NCBI RefSeq assembly: GCF_040222615.1
Contig: NZ_JAVKCQ010000108.1
Coordinates: forward strand, 1-64,000
Reading direction: 5' to 3'
DNA length: 64,000 nucleotides
Source of the DNA: Haliea sp040222615
Lineage (GTDB): Bacteria; Pseudomonadota; Gammaproteobacteria; Pseudomonadales; Halieaceae
The translations under genes were made by a program, and so were the position numbers. This document shows, one piece after another, positions 26,249 to 34,542 of the stretch. Within the stretch, counting starts at the first letter, position 1, and each line of letters begins with the position of its first letter. The notes under the pieces were generated by a model, which saw only the letters and a program-made list of their open reading frames with translations, searched no databases and had not been told where the DNA came from.

Positions 26249-27796
26249 ATGCCCAAGTCCTATATCAAGCGCATACTCGACGCCCGCGTCTATGACGTGG
26301 CGCGGGAGACACCGGTGGACGAGGCGATGCTGATGTCCCGGCGGTTGGGCAACCGGGTCCTGTTCAAGCGCGAGGACCTGCAGCCGGTTTTCTCCTTCAA
26401 GTTGCGCGGCGCCTACAACAAGATGCAGAAACTGTCCCCGGAGCAGCTGGCCTGTGGTGTGGTTGCGGCCTCGGCGGGCAACCACGCCCAGGGCCTGGCC
26501 ATGGCGGCGCAGCACATGGGGGTCAAGGCCATTATCGTCATGCCCCGGACCACACCCCAGATCAAGGTGGACGCTGTGCGCAACCGCGGCGCCCGGGTGG
26601 TCCTGCACGGCGACTCCTTCGACGAGGCATCGGTCTACGCGCAGAAACTGGTGGCAGAGAAATCCATGGTCTACGTGCACCCCTTCGATGATCCGGACGT
26701 GATCGCCGGCCAGGGCACGGTGGGCATGGAGATTGTGCGCCAGCTGTCGCGCCCTCTGGACGCCATCTTTGTGCCGGTAGGCGGGGGTGGCCTGCTGGCC
26801 GGGGTCGCCGCCTACATCAAGTACGTTTGGCCGGAAACCCGCCTGGTCGGGGTTGAGCCCGAGGACGCTGCCTGCCTGCAGCTGGCTTTGCAGAAAGGCC
26901 GTCGCGCGATCCTGCCGGAAGTGGGCCTGTTTGCCGATGGCTGTGCCGTGGCCCAGATCGGCAAGGAGACCTTTCGCGTTATCCGCGACACGGTGGACGA
27001 AGTCGTCACTGCGAGTACCGATGAAATCTGCGCCGCCATCAAGGATATCTTCGAGGACACCCGCGGCATCGCCGAGCCAGCCGGCGCGCTGGCTCTGGCG
27101 GGACTGAAGAAGTATGTGGAGCGCACCGGCGTCCAGGGCCAGGATCTGCTGGCGATTGTCAGCGGGGCCAATACCAATTTCGATCGCCTGCGCTATATCT
27201 CCGAGCGGACCGAGATTGGCGAGCATCGGGAGGCCGTTATCAGCGTCACCATTCCCGAGCGCCCCGGCAGCTTCCGGTCTTTTTGCAGCGCTCTCGGGCG
27301 CCGCAATATCACCGAGTTCAACTACCGCTACTCGGATCCCGGTGCCGCGCTGGTATTTCTCGGCCTGTCGGTGGTGCCGGGAGGCGACGACCTCGCCGAA
27401 TTGCTGGCGGATCTGCAGCAGCAGGGCTATGCCACCGAGGATATGACCGAAAACGAGATGGCGAAACTGCATATCCGCTATATGGTCGGCGGTCGCGCCC
27501 CTGCCCATTTGGAAAACGAAGTGGTGTACCGGGTTGAATTTCCCGAGCGCCCGGGAGCGTTGCTCAAGTTCCTGTCGGGGCTGGGGCAGCGCTGGAACAT
27601 TTCCATGTTCCACTACCGCAACCACGGCGCCGCCTACGGCCGCATTCTGCTCGGGGTGCAGGTACCCAGGGGTGAACGCCGCGATTTCCGCGAGGTGCTG
27701 GAAGCGGTGGGTTACCCCTATTGGGAGGAAACCGGCAACCGCGCCTATCAACTGTACCTGCGGCAGTCCCAAAATGGGGTAGTGGGCAGCCCCTGA
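26249..27796 (+). CDS. ilvA: Threonine ammonia-lyase, biosynthetic
   Basis: Converts threonine to 2-oxobutanoate, the committed step to isoleucine. 515 residues (E. coli IlvA 514). PLP is bound by Lys51 in SFKLRGAYN, with the glycine loop VGGGGLLAGV near 177. Two C-terminal ACT-like regulatory domains (about 330-410 and 425-510: VTIPERPGSFRSFCSAL and VEFPERPGALLKFLSGL) mark the allosteric, isoleucine-sensitive form rather than catabolic TdcB. MPKSYIKRILDARVYDVA aligns with the family start; the ribosome site is weak. Confidence 0.96.
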   Translation: MPKSYIKRILDARVYDVARETPVDEAMLMSRRLGNRVLFKREDLQPVFSFKLRGAYNKMQKLSPEQLACGVVAASAGNHAQGLAMAAQHMGVKAIIVMPRTTPQIKVDAVRNRGARVVLHGDSFDEASVYAQKLVAEKSMVYVHPFDDPDVIAGQGTVGMEIVRQLSRPLDAIFVPVGGGGLLAGVAAYIKYVWPETRLVGVEPEDAACLQLALQKGRRAILPEVGLFADGCAVAQIGKETFRVIRDTVDEVVTASTDEICAAIKDIFEDTRGIAEPAGALALAGLKKYVERTGVQGQDLLAIVSGANTNFDRLRYISERTEIGEHREAVISVTIPERPGSFRSFCSALGRRNITEFNYRYSDPGAALVFLGLSVVPGGDDLAELLADLQQQGYATEDMTENEMAKLHIRYMVGGRAPAHLENEVVYRVEFPERPGALLKFLSGLGQRWNISMFHYRNHGAAYGRILLGVQVPRGERRDFREVLEAVGYPYWEETGNRAYQLYLRQSQNGVVGSP

Positions 27797-27923
27797 GCCC
27801 CGAAAACAGTGGATTGCCGCGGATTCAGGGTTTCATTTTGGGAAACGCTGGGCTAAACTCGGTTCCCGTTTGTGAAATAATGCCAAAAAAATCGTTTTAA
27901 CAGGACTTTTTGAGAGTGGTGCC

Positions 27924-28070
27924 GTGAACAGTAAGCCGGATTTTATTCTCGTCCTCATCGCTGCCTTTGGCGTCGGCGTGCTTGTTACCATGCTGTTGCC
28001 CTTGACGGCCAACGATACGGTGGCCGCGCCCGCGTCTGAGCTACAGGCCGGGGTCATTATTTCCGAGTAA
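27924..28070 (+). CDS. Small single-span membrane protein, 48 residues
   Basis: A short open frame beginning with GTG (MNSKPDFILVLIAAFGVG...) and ending in VIISE then TAA. Residues 7-26 form one hydrophobic helix; the C-terminal half is small and polar (NDTVAAPASELQAG). Codon choice is GC-rich at third positions like its neighbours. A weak GAG-type ribosome site lies about 10 nt upstream. No family is recognised. It stands alone between ilvA and ygfA. Confidence 0.5.
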   Translation: MNSKPDFILVLIAAFGVGVLVTMLLPLTANDTVAAPASELQAGVIISE

Positions 28071-28112
28071 CCCTCGCGCGGTTGGCCAGGCGCGGCCGGC
28101 CAGGCCGGTATG

Positions 28113-28706
28113 TCATGCTGATGCCGCCCTCTCACAGCGGTGCAGAGCGGTCTCTGTAAGCACGTAGTCCAGCCCCACATCCCAGGGTTCCGCCGCAGGT
28201 CCGCCGACGATCTCCTGGCAATCGAATCCCAGCCCTACCCGCAACGGACGGTCCACGCCACCGAGCGTACGGTCGTAGAACCCGCCACCCATCCCCAGCC
28301 GATAGCCATCCCTGCGCCAGCCCACCAGGGGCAGGAAGATGATGTCCATCCCGGCGGCAGCGCGATGGGGGCTGTCCGCATCGGGTTCAGGAATGCCGAA
28401 CCGATTCGGGACGAGGTTGGTGGCCACCTGCCAGCGGCGAAACAGCAGCCGCTTCCCGGGAGCGAGTACCGGCAGGTAGAGAGCGCGGCGTTGTTCGCGA
28501 CAGGCGTCTGCCAGCGGCAGCGGGTCCAGTTCGCCATCGCCGGGCCAGTACATCGCGATGTGGCGGGTGTTCAGCCAACCGGGCAGGCCCGGGGCCAATG
28601 CGGCGGCGGCAGTAGCCGCCTGTGCCCTGAAGGCCGGAGCGAGGTGCTGCCGGCGCTCGCGCAACTGCTGGCGGAGGGCTGGCTTGGCCTGATGCTCAAG
28701 GCTCAT
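28113..28706 (-). CDS. ygfA: 5-formyltetrahydrofolate cyclo-ligase
   Basis: ATP-dependent conversion of 5-formyl- to 5,10-methenyl-tetrahydrofolate. 197 residues. Motifs: KPALRQQLRERRQ at the N-terminus, the substrate-site FLPLVGWRRDGYRLGMGGGFYDRTL (about 121-145), and a C-terminal EPWDVGLDYVLTE. Start at 28706 (MSLEHQAKPALRQQ); longer reading would enter the 6S RNA gene. It sits immediately downstream of 6S RNA, the conserved gammaproteobacterial order. Confidence 0.95.
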   Translation of the reverse strand: MSLEHQAKPALRQQLRERRQHLAPAFRAQAATAAAALAPGLPGWLNTRHIAMYWPGDGELDPLPLADACREQRRALYLPVLAPGKRLLFRRWQVATNLVPNRFGIPEPDADSPHRAAAGMDIIFLPLVGWRRDGYRLGMGGGFYDRTLGGVDRPLRVGLGFDCQEIVGGPAAEPWDVGLDYVLTETALHRCERAASA

Positions 28707-28716
28707 GGAAGAAGAT

Positions 28717-28895
28717 GGATTCCCGGCATAGCGTTGGCAGAGTTGCCCTGAACCCGACGGTTCAAGGAGGAGGTTCCTGCACTGTTTCAGGCTTTCCGGA
28801 ACGGGCCGGACATGCACACCAACAGCAACGAGGATCCTCCGGGTACAGACTTATCGGCTCGAGGACTGTCTGCCTGGCGTCTATGCCAGGGATCC
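28717..28895 (-). ncRNA. ssrS: 6S RNA
   Basis: About 179 nt that titrates the housekeeping RNA polymerase holoenzyme in stationary phase. The ends pair: GGATCCCTGGCATAG at the 5' end with CTATGCCGGGAATCC at the 3' end. The conserved internal features of gammaproteobacterial 6S are present: CGAGCCGATAAGTC near the 5' side, GGTGTGCATGTCCGG in the middle and the 3' CCTTGAACC/GGGTTCAGGG hairpin seen in E. coli. Position between zapA and ygfA is the canonical locus. Ends are estimated from the closing stem and the upstream -10 box. Confidence 0.92.
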
Positions 28896-28902
28896 GGGGA
28901 GA

Positions 28903-28908
28903 ATTATA
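28903..28908 (-). promoter_or_regulatory. -10 element of the 6S RNA promoter
   Basis: Perfect TATAAT on the minus strand, 7 nt before the predicted 5' end of 6S RNA and about 26 bp after the zapA stop codon. No good -35 is visible at the usual distance (CCCAAG). Confidence 0.7.
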
Positions 28909-28933
28909 CACGATCCGGGGCCGCGCTTGGGGC

Positions 28934-29257
28934 TCAGTTGATCTCCAGCTGCCGTAGCTGGTACATGGCCTGGTCGATTTTGCGTTGCAGACCCTGGACA
29001 GCCTGGTTGTCCGGGCCCGCGGCCGCCGCGGAGCTGCCGCCCTGATCAGAGGCTTTCAGCAACTCGTGGCTGATATTGAGCGCCGCCATGACAGCGATGC
29101 GCTCCAGCCCGATAACCTTGCCGCTGTCGCGGATGGCACGCATTTGCCGGTCGAGATAGCGGGCCGATACTATCAGCTCAGCCTGCTGCTCTTCCGGGCA
29201 GGCGACCTGGTACTCTTTATCGAGAATATGCACGGAAACTGTGTTGACAGGATTCAC
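28934..29257 (-). CDS. zapA: Cell division protein ZapA
   Basis: Binds and bundles FtsZ at the Z ring. 107 residues. The N-terminal globular domain has VSVHILDKEYQVACPEEQQAELIVSARYLDRQMRAIRDSGKVIGLERIAVMAALNI-type ZapA residues (about 6-62); the C-terminal part is a coiled coil (QGLQRKIDQAMYQLRQLE). It starts with GTG, 5 nt after the stop of the coiled-coil gene, so the two form an operon upstream of 6S RNA. Confidence 0.95.
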   Translation of the reverse strand: MNPVNTVSVHILDKEYQVACPEEQQAELIVSARYLDRQMRAIRDSGKVIGLERIAVMAALNISHELLKASDQGGSSAAAAGPDNQAVQGLQRKIDQAMYQLRQLEIN

Positions 29258-29262
29258 CAGCG

Positions 29263-29463
29263 TTACTCCATTGACCGCAGTCGGGCTATCATGGCTTCGA
29301 CTTTGGACCGGGCCAGCTCGTTCTTGCTGACAAGGTCCTCCCGTTCGTGGCGCCAGTTGTCGTTTTCGACCTTCAGCTTTTGGTTTTCACGATTGAGTTC
29401 CCGGCACAGGGCTATCAATTCGTCTATTTTTGACTCCAGTGCCTGAAGCGGGGTATCGGCCAT
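29263..29463 (-). CDS. Short coiled-coil protein (TIGR02449/ZapB-like)
   Basis: 66 residues, almost wholly a heptad coiled coil (LQALESKIDELIALCRELN, then ENQKLKVENDNWRHE). Proteins of this kind are encoded next to zapA in many Gammaproteobacteria and resemble ZapB in size. The start at 29463 (MADTPLQALE) is preferred over the open upstream extension because the coiled coil begins there and a near-consensus promoter sits just upstream. A role in the Z ring with ZapA is inferred. Confidence 0.85.
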   Translation of the reverse strand: MADTPLQALESKIDELIALCRELNRENQKLKVENDNWRHEREDLVSKNELARSKVEAMIARLRSME

Positions 29464-29497
29464 GACGCTGTACTTGGGCTGTGTGAGTATAGGGCTT

Positions 29498-29526
29498 ACT
29501 ATAGAGCTGCCTGTGGAACAGGTCAA
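29498..29526 (-). promoter_or_regulatory. Sigma-70 promoter of the coiled-coil/zapA operon
   Basis: On the minus strand TTGACC (29526-29521), a 17-nt spacer and TATAGT (29503-29498). Distance to the ATG at 29463 is about 35 nt, giving a short leader. Confidence 0.75.
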
Positions 29527-29614
29527 CGCAGCAAAAGTTGCGATATTTCAATAGCCTGCCCGCCTTTTCGCAGTTTTCGGTCGAGGTGCGGCGAAGGCTG
29601 CGGGGGTTTCTTCG

Positions 29615-30223
29615 ATGTTTGACAGGTTGCCGGGTGAAACGGATCTGTTTGTTTTTGATGAAGTGGCGGATCAATTGCTGGAGCAGGGGGTGGCCCTGTC
29701 ACCATCGGAACTGCACGGTTGCCTGGTCGGTCTGCTGGCCGCAGGCCATAGTGAAGACCCCGGTGCGGGGCTCGCCGCCGTCAATCAGGCGCTGGAGCTG
29801 GACCTGCATGGTGACCTGGCGGATGAGGTCATGCAGCTGTATACACTGAGCGGTGAGGCCCTGGCCGAGGATCTCTTTGACTTCTGCCCACTGCTGCCGG
29901 ATGACAGTCATGAACTTGCGGTGCGGACCCAGTGTCTGGCGCACTGGTGCCAGGGTTTCCTCGCCGGTTTTGCCCGGGCCATTGCGGTGTCGGGTACCGG
30001 CGCCGAGACACTACCCGGTGACAGCACCGAGATACTGCGCGACTTTGCCGCCATGGCGCAGGCCGATGCGGACGCCCAGCAGGAGGATGACGAAGATGCG
30101 GAAAACAGCTACGCCGAGCTGGTGGAGTATATGCGGGTTGCTGCCGTCAACGTGTTTCTCGATAGCCGTGCCCGGGGTGAAGAGCGGGACAAGGCGGCCC
30201 GGGGCCAGGATTCCCTGCATTAA
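29615..30223 (+). CDS. ygfB: UPF0149 family protein YgfB
   Basis: 202 residues of the YgfB/YecA (UPF0149) family: SPSELHGCLVGLLAAGHSED near the N-terminus, CLAHWCQGFLAGFA (about 108-121) and the acidic tail followed by YAELVEYMRVAAVNVF. In pseudomonads YgfB acts as a modulator of gene expression; its role here is unknown. First gene of ygfB-pepP-ubiH-ubiI, the same order as in E. coli, and divergent from the zapA operon. Confidence 0.92.
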   Translation: MFDRLPGETDLFVFDEVADQLLEQGVALSPSELHGCLVGLLAAGHSEDPGAGLAAVNQALELDLHGDLADEVMQLYTLSGEALAEDLFDFCPLLPDDSHELAVRTQCLAHWCQGFLAGFARAIAVSGTGAETLPGDSTEILRDFAAMAQADADAQQEDDEDAENSYAELVEYMRVAAVNVFLDSRARGEERDKAARGQDSLH

Positions 30224-30262
30224 CGGCCTGCCCGGCGGCCGGCGGAACGGGAGTTCGCAACT

Positions 30263-31579
30263 TTGGTGAAAATCAGCAAGAGTGAATTCGAACGGCGTCG
30301 ACAGCGCCTGATGGCGCTTATGGAGCCCAACAGCATTGCGATTGTTCCCGCCGCCAGAGAGCAGATGCGCAGCCGGGACACGGAGTACCCGTTTCGCCAG
30401 GACAGCGACTTCCACTATCTCTGCGGCTTTCCGGAGCCGGATGCGGTGCTGGTGCTGGTGCCCGGTCGCGGGCACGGTGAGTTCGTCCTGTTCTGCCGCG
30501 AGCGCGATACCAGGCTGGAACTCTGGCACGGCTATCGAGCCGGTCCCGAGGGCGCTTGCGCAGAGTACGGCGCCGATGATGCTTTTCCCATAGGCGACAT
30601 CGACGACATCCTGCCGGGACTGATCGAGGGGCGTGACCGGGTCTATTACTCCATGGGGCGCAGCGCCGACTTTGATCGCCGGATCATGGCGTGGGTCAAC
30701 CTGATTCGCAGCAAGGAGTCCAGCGGGGCGGTGCCCCCGGGAGAATTTACCGATCTCGACCACATGCTGCACGACCTGCGGCTGAAGAAGAGCGCGGCTG
30801 AGCTGCGACTGCTGGCCCACGCCGGAGAGATCACCGCCCGGGCGCATTGCCGGGCCATGCGCCACGCCCGTCCGGGAGTGTTCGAGTACCAGTTGGAGGC
30901 AGAGCTGCTGCACGAATTTGCCAGCGGCGGGGCCCGCCACCCGGCCTATCCCTGTATTGTCGGCAGCGGTCCCAACAGCTGTATCCTGCACTACACCGGG
31001 AATGCGAGGGCGCTGCGCAAGGGAGAGCTGGTGTTGATTGACGCGGGTTGCGAATACCAGGGTTACGCCGCGGATGTCACGCGTACCTTCCCGGTGGGGG
31101 GGCGCTTCAACCGCCAGCAGCGCGCCATCTACGCCCTCGTGCTGGAGGCGCAGCAGGCGGCCATCGAGGCGGTGCGCCCGGGCAATCACTGGAACGCGCC
31201 CCATGAGGCGACGGTCGACGTCATCACCCGCGGCCTGCGTGATCTCGGCCTGCTGCAGGGGGATGTGCAGGAGCTGGTCGCCGCCGAGGCCTACAAGGAA
31301 TTCTACATGCATCGAGCCGGCCACTGGCTGGGCCTGGATGTCCACGATGTCGGCGACTACCGGGTCGCCGGTGAGTGGCGGCAGCTGGAAGCGGGCATGG
31401 TGTTGACGGTGGAGCCGGGTATCTACATCGCCCCCGGCAATACCCGGGTTGCGCCGCGCTGGCGCGGGATCGGGGTGAGGATCGAGGACGATGTCGTGGT
31501 GACAGAGTCGGGCTGTCGGGTCCTGACCGACGGGGTGCCGCGCCAGCCCGACGCGATTGAAGCGCTGATGGCGGGCTGA
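30263..31579 (+). CDS. pepP: Xaa-Pro aminopeptidase
   Basis: Removes N-terminal residues preceding proline; dinuclear manganese enzyme. 438 residues. The N-terminal domain has SRDTEYPFRQDSDFHYLCGF. Metal ligands occur in LVLIDAGCEYQGYAADVTRTFPV (two Asp), HRAGHWLGLDVHD (His) and VLTVEPGIYI (Glu), with a final Glu in GVRIEDDV. The reading frame opens with TTG at 30263 directly followed by GTG at 30266; MVKISKSEFERRR matches E. coli MSEISRQEFQRRR in length, so 30263 is kept, but 30266 is possible. Confidence 0.96.
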   Translation: MVKISKSEFERRRQRLMALMEPNSIAIVPAAREQMRSRDTEYPFRQDSDFHYLCGFPEPDAVLVLVPGRGHGEFVLFCRERDTRLELWHGYRAGPEGACAEYGADDAFPIGDIDDILPGLIEGRDRVYYSMGRSADFDRRIMAWVNLIRSKESSGAVPPGEFTDLDHMLHDLRLKKSAAELRLLAHAGEITARAHCRAMRHARPGVFEYQLEAELLHEFASGGARHPAYPCIVGSGPNSCILHYTGNARALRKGELVLIDAGCEYQGYAADVTRTFPVGGRFNRQQRAIYALVLEAQQAAIEAVRPGNHWNAPHEATVDVITRGLRDLGLLQGDVQELVAAEAYKEFYMHRAGHWLGLDVHDVGDYRVAGEWRQLEAGMVLTVEPGIYIAPGNTRVAPRWRGIGVRIEDDVVVTESGCRVLTDGVPRQPDAIEALMAG

Positions 31580-31583
31580 CCTC

Positions 31584-32819
31584 ATGGCGGAACAGCGGGA
31601 CATAGTCATTGCCGGCGGCGGCATGGTGGGCATCAGCCTGGCCCTGGAACTGGGTCGGCTGTTGCCCCCGGGCACCCGCATCACGCTGGTGGAAGGGTTT
31701 GCCCTGCCACCCCCGGCCGCCCGGATGCCGGACTACCATCCCTCATTCGACGCCCGTTCCACCGCACTCGGCTACGGCTCGCAGCTGATTTACCAGGCCA
31801 TGGGGCTGTGGCCCGCGCTGCAGCGCTGGCTGTGCCCGATTGCCACCATTCACGTTTCCAGCCGCGGCCATTTCGGCAGTACTCTGCTGCGGGCGGCGGA
31901 TTACGGTTGGCAGGCCCTGGGCCATGTGGTTGAAAACCCCTGGCTGGGCCAGGCGCTGCTGCACGCCCTGCGCGACCAGGGCCGGGTGGAACTGCTGAAC
32001 CCGGCGAAAGTGGTCGCTGCCACGCCGGTCAGTGGCGGGGTTGAGCTGACGCTGGAAGGAGCCGTCCCCTCGCGTTTGCAGGCGGCCTTGCTGGTGGTCG
32101 CCGACGGTGCCGATTCGGGCCTGCGCCAAGGTCTCGGTGTCGGCAGCAGTGAAAAGTCCTATCGCCAGCACGCCCTGATCTGCAACATCGCCACCGCACA
32201 GCCGCATGCGGGCTGCGCCTTCGAGCGGTTTACCGACGAGGGGCCACTGGCCCTGCTGCCACTGTTGCCGGCAGCGGGCACGCGCAAACGCAGTGCCCTG
32301 GTCTGGACGCTGCCCCCGGAGCGGGCAGAACATCTTCTGGCCTGTTCCGACAGCGAATTCCTGGCGGCCCTGCAGCAACGCTTCGGCTACCGCCTCGGGC
32401 GCCTGCAGCAGGCGGGGGCGCGCCAGGCCTATCCCCTGGTCCTCAGGCATTGCGAGGAGCAGGTGCGCGCCGGTGTGGTGGTCATGGGCAATGCGGCTCA
32501 CGCCCTGCATCCCGTGGCCGGGCAGGGCTTCAACCTCGCCTTGCGCGATATCGCCGCCCTGGGTCGGGTGCTGGCGTCGGCGGTGGCTGCCGGGGAGAGC
32601 CCCGGCGCGCTGACGGTGCTGCGGCGATACCAAGAGCAGCAGCGCGCGGACCAGCTCCGCACCATCCAGTTCAGTGACCGGCTGCCGGCGCTGTTCATGC
32701 ACTCTGACCCAATGCTGGCACTGGCCCGCGACCTTGCCCTGTCCGGGCTGGACTGGGCGACCCCACTGAAGCGCGCCTTTGTCGAGCATGCCGCTGGCCT
32801 GGAGGCTGTCCGTGGCTGA
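31584..32819 (+). CDS. ubiH: 2-octaprenyl-6-methoxyphenol hydroxylase UbiH
   Basis: FAD monooxygenase of ubiquinone synthesis. 411 residues. FAD dinucleotide fold IAGGGMVGISLALEL (about 8-22), DG motif VVADGADSGLRQ (about 170-181) and the third FAD motif MGNAAHALHPVAGQGFNLALRD (about 301-322). It starts 4 nt after pepP and overlaps the next gene by 8 nt. The pepP-ubiH-ubiI order distinguishes UbiH from the paralogue behind it. Confidence 0.93.
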   Translation: MAEQRDIVIAGGGMVGISLALELGRLLPPGTRITLVEGFALPPPAARMPDYHPSFDARSTALGYGSQLIYQAMGLWPALQRWLCPIATIHVSSRGHFGSTLLRAADYGWQALGHVVENPWLGQALLHALRDQGRVELLNPAKVVAATPVSGGVELTLEGAVPSRLQAALLVVADGADSGLRQGLGVGSSEKSYRQHALICNIATAQPHAGCAFERFTDEGPLALLPLLPAAGTRKRSALVWTLPPERAEHLLACSDSEFLAALQQRFGYRLGRLQQAGARQAYPLVLRHCEEQVRAGVVVMGNAAHALHPVAGQGFNLALRDIAALGRVLASAVAAGESPGALTVLRRYQEQQRADQLRTIQFSDRLPALFMHSDPMLALARDLALSGLDWATPLKRAFVEHAAGLEAVRG

Positions 32820-34038
32820 GTCGCCGGGTTGCGACGTGGCGATTGTCGGGGCCGGTATCGCCGGCAGCGCCCTGGCGCTGGCGCTGTCCGGCCACGGCCT
32901 GTCGGTGGTGTTGATCGAGGCTCAGCCGCTGGATTCGGGGCAACTGCCTGCGGGCCGTGAGCTGGAGGATTTCGATCCGCGGGTGGTGGCCCTGAATCCC
33001 CGCTCGCAGGCCCTGCTGGCGCAGTGGGGTGCCTGGCAGGGTATCGAAGACTACCGCAGCTGCGCTTACCGCCACATGACGGTGTGGGATGCGGACGGTA
33101 CCGGCGCGATCGAGTTCGACAGCAACGATGCAGGTGCCAGCGCTCTCGGTCATATCGTGGAAAACCGGGCCCTGGTGCGCTCACTGCTGGCCCGGGTGCA
33201 GGCCTGCGCCGATGTGCGCCTGCTCGCGCCGGAGCGGCTGCTCGCCTGCAGTCGCGACGCGGCGGGCGCGATGCTGCTGGAGCTGGAGTCCGGCAGCCAG
33301 CTGCGGGCGGGGCTGCTGGTGGCCGCGGATGGCGCCAACTCCAGGGTGCGGGAGATGCTGGAATTTCGCACCCGCGAGTGGGACTACGGCCACCACGCCA
33401 TTGTCGCCACAGTGCAGGTTGAGCACGATCACCAGGCCACGGCCTGGCAGCGGTTCCTCAGCACCGGGCCACTGGCCTTCCTGCCGCTGCCCGGGGGCGC
33501 AAGGATGCATTTCTGCTCGCTGGTCTGGTCCGTGGATTCGGAGCGGGTGGAGGCGCTGATGAACCTGGAAGCGACGGCGTTCTGCCAAGCCCTCGAACGC
33601 GCCTTCGAGGGGCGTCTTGGCCGGGTACTGGCCTGTTCCCGTCGCCACGCCTTCCCGCTCCGCCAGCGTCACGCGGTTGATTATATAAAGCCGGGAGTGG
33701 CGCTGGTGGCGGATGCCGCGCACACGATTCACCCTCTCGCCGGCCAGGGGATCAACCTGGGCCTGCAGGATGTCGCCGTCCTGGCGGAAGAGCTGCTGCG
33801 GGCAGGACAGCGGGGCGAGGACCCCGGCAGTCTGGCGGTGCTGAAGCGCTATCAGCGCCGGCGCAAGGGTGAGAACCTGGCCATGATGGTGGCGATGGAC
33901 GGTTTCAAGCGCCTGTTCGAGCAGCCCGCCCTGCCGCTGCGTTGGCTGCGCAACGTCGGTATGCGTGGGGTGGACCGCGCCCGCCCGCTGAAACAGCGCC
34001 TGATGCAACAGGCCATGGGCGTAGCGCCCCGCGACTGA
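32812..34038 (+). CDS. ubiI: Ubiquinone hydroxylase UbiI (VisC-type)
   Basis: FAD monooxygenase for C5 hydroxylation in ubiquinone synthesis. 408 residues. The start is GTG at 32812, with GGAGG 6 nt before it, inside the end of ubiH. FAD fold AIVGAGIAGSALALALSGHG, DG motif LLVAADGANSRVREM and VADAAHTIHPLAGQGINLGLQD are present. GHIVENRALV, FWDY-like EWDYGHHAIVATV and the C-terminal KQRLMQQAMGV follow E. coli UbiI. UbiF is the alternative paralogue. Confidence 0.9.
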   Translation: MAESPGCDVAIVGAGIAGSALALALSGHGLSVVLIEAQPLDSGQLPAGRELEDFDPRVVALNPRSQALLAQWGAWQGIEDYRSCAYRHMTVWDADGTGAIEFDSNDAGASALGHIVENRALVRSLLARVQACADVRLLAPERLLACSRDAAGAMLLELESGSQLRAGLLVAADGANSRVREMLEFRTREWDYGHHAIVATVQVEHDHQATAWQRFLSTGPLAFLPLPGGARMHFCSLVWSVDSERVEALMNLEATAFCQALERAFEGRLGRVLACSRRHAFPLRQRHAVDYIKPGVALVADAAHTIHPLAGQGINLGLQDVAVLAEELLRAGQRGEDPGSLAVLKRYQRRRKGENLAMMVAMDGFKRLFEQPALPLRWLRNVGMRGVDRARPLKQRLMQQAMGVAPRD

Positions 34039-34071
34039 TCGCAGCAATCCGCGGTACCTTGCCGGGGCAGA

Positions 34072-34099
34072 TTGTTTTTCATGGTCCTGCCGTTAGAAT
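34072..34099 (+). promoter_or_regulatory. Candidate promoter of gcvH
   Basis: TTGTTT (34072-34077), 16-nt spacer, TAGAAT (34094-34099), about 50 bp before the gcvH ATG in the gap after ubiI. Confidence 0.45.
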
Positions 34100-34152
34100 G
34101 TGCGGCATTGCCAATCGCGGCGGCCGCCGGATTCTGAACGAGAGGATGTACC

Positions 34153-34542
34153 ATGAGCCAGACCCCCAGTGAACTGAAATACGCCAGCAGCCACGAGTGG
34201 GCGCGACTCGAGGAAGACGGCACGGTGACCATTGGTATCTCCGATCACGCCCAGGAAGCGCTCGGCGACGTGGTTTTCGTGGAGCTCCCGGAAGTTGGCG
34301 ACCGCCTGGCGGCGGGGGATGAGGCCGGCGTGGTAGAGTCCGTGAAGGCAGCTTCCGATATTTACGCCCCCATCAGCGGCGAGGTCATCGCCATCAACGA
34401 GGCTCTGGAAGACGAGCCCGAGACGGTCAACGGTGACCCCTACAACGATGGCTGGTTCTTCCGGATCCAGCCCGATGACGTTGCTGAACTGGAAAACCTG
34501 CTGAGTGCGGAGGACTACACCGAGCACTGTGCCGACGAGTGA
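34153..34542 (+). CDS. gcvH: Glycine cleavage system H protein
   Basis: Lipoyl carrier that shuttles the aminomethyl group between P and T proteins. 129 residues, standard length. The lipoylation site is Lys65 in VESVKAASD, within the typical HEWARLEEDGTVTIGI and GDPYNDGWFF framework. Neither gcvT nor gcvP is adjacent, unlike E. coli where gcvTHP follows ubiI. Its stop overlaps the GTG of rlmI. Confidence 0.97.
   Translation: MSQTPSELKYASSHEWARLEEDGTVTIGISDHAQEALGDVVFVELPEVGDRLAAGDEAGVVESVKAASDIYAPISGEVIAINEALEDEPETVNGDPYNDGWFFRIQPDDVAELENLLSAEDYTEHCADE

Noticed and set aside
26087..27772. 561-residue minus-strand frame opposite ilvA
   Set aside because: Shadow frame; ilvA has all its motifs on the plus strand.
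34039..34152. Glycine riboswitch before gcvH
   Set aside because: Only 113 bp, with no tandem aptamer-like pairing; a simple promoter fits better.
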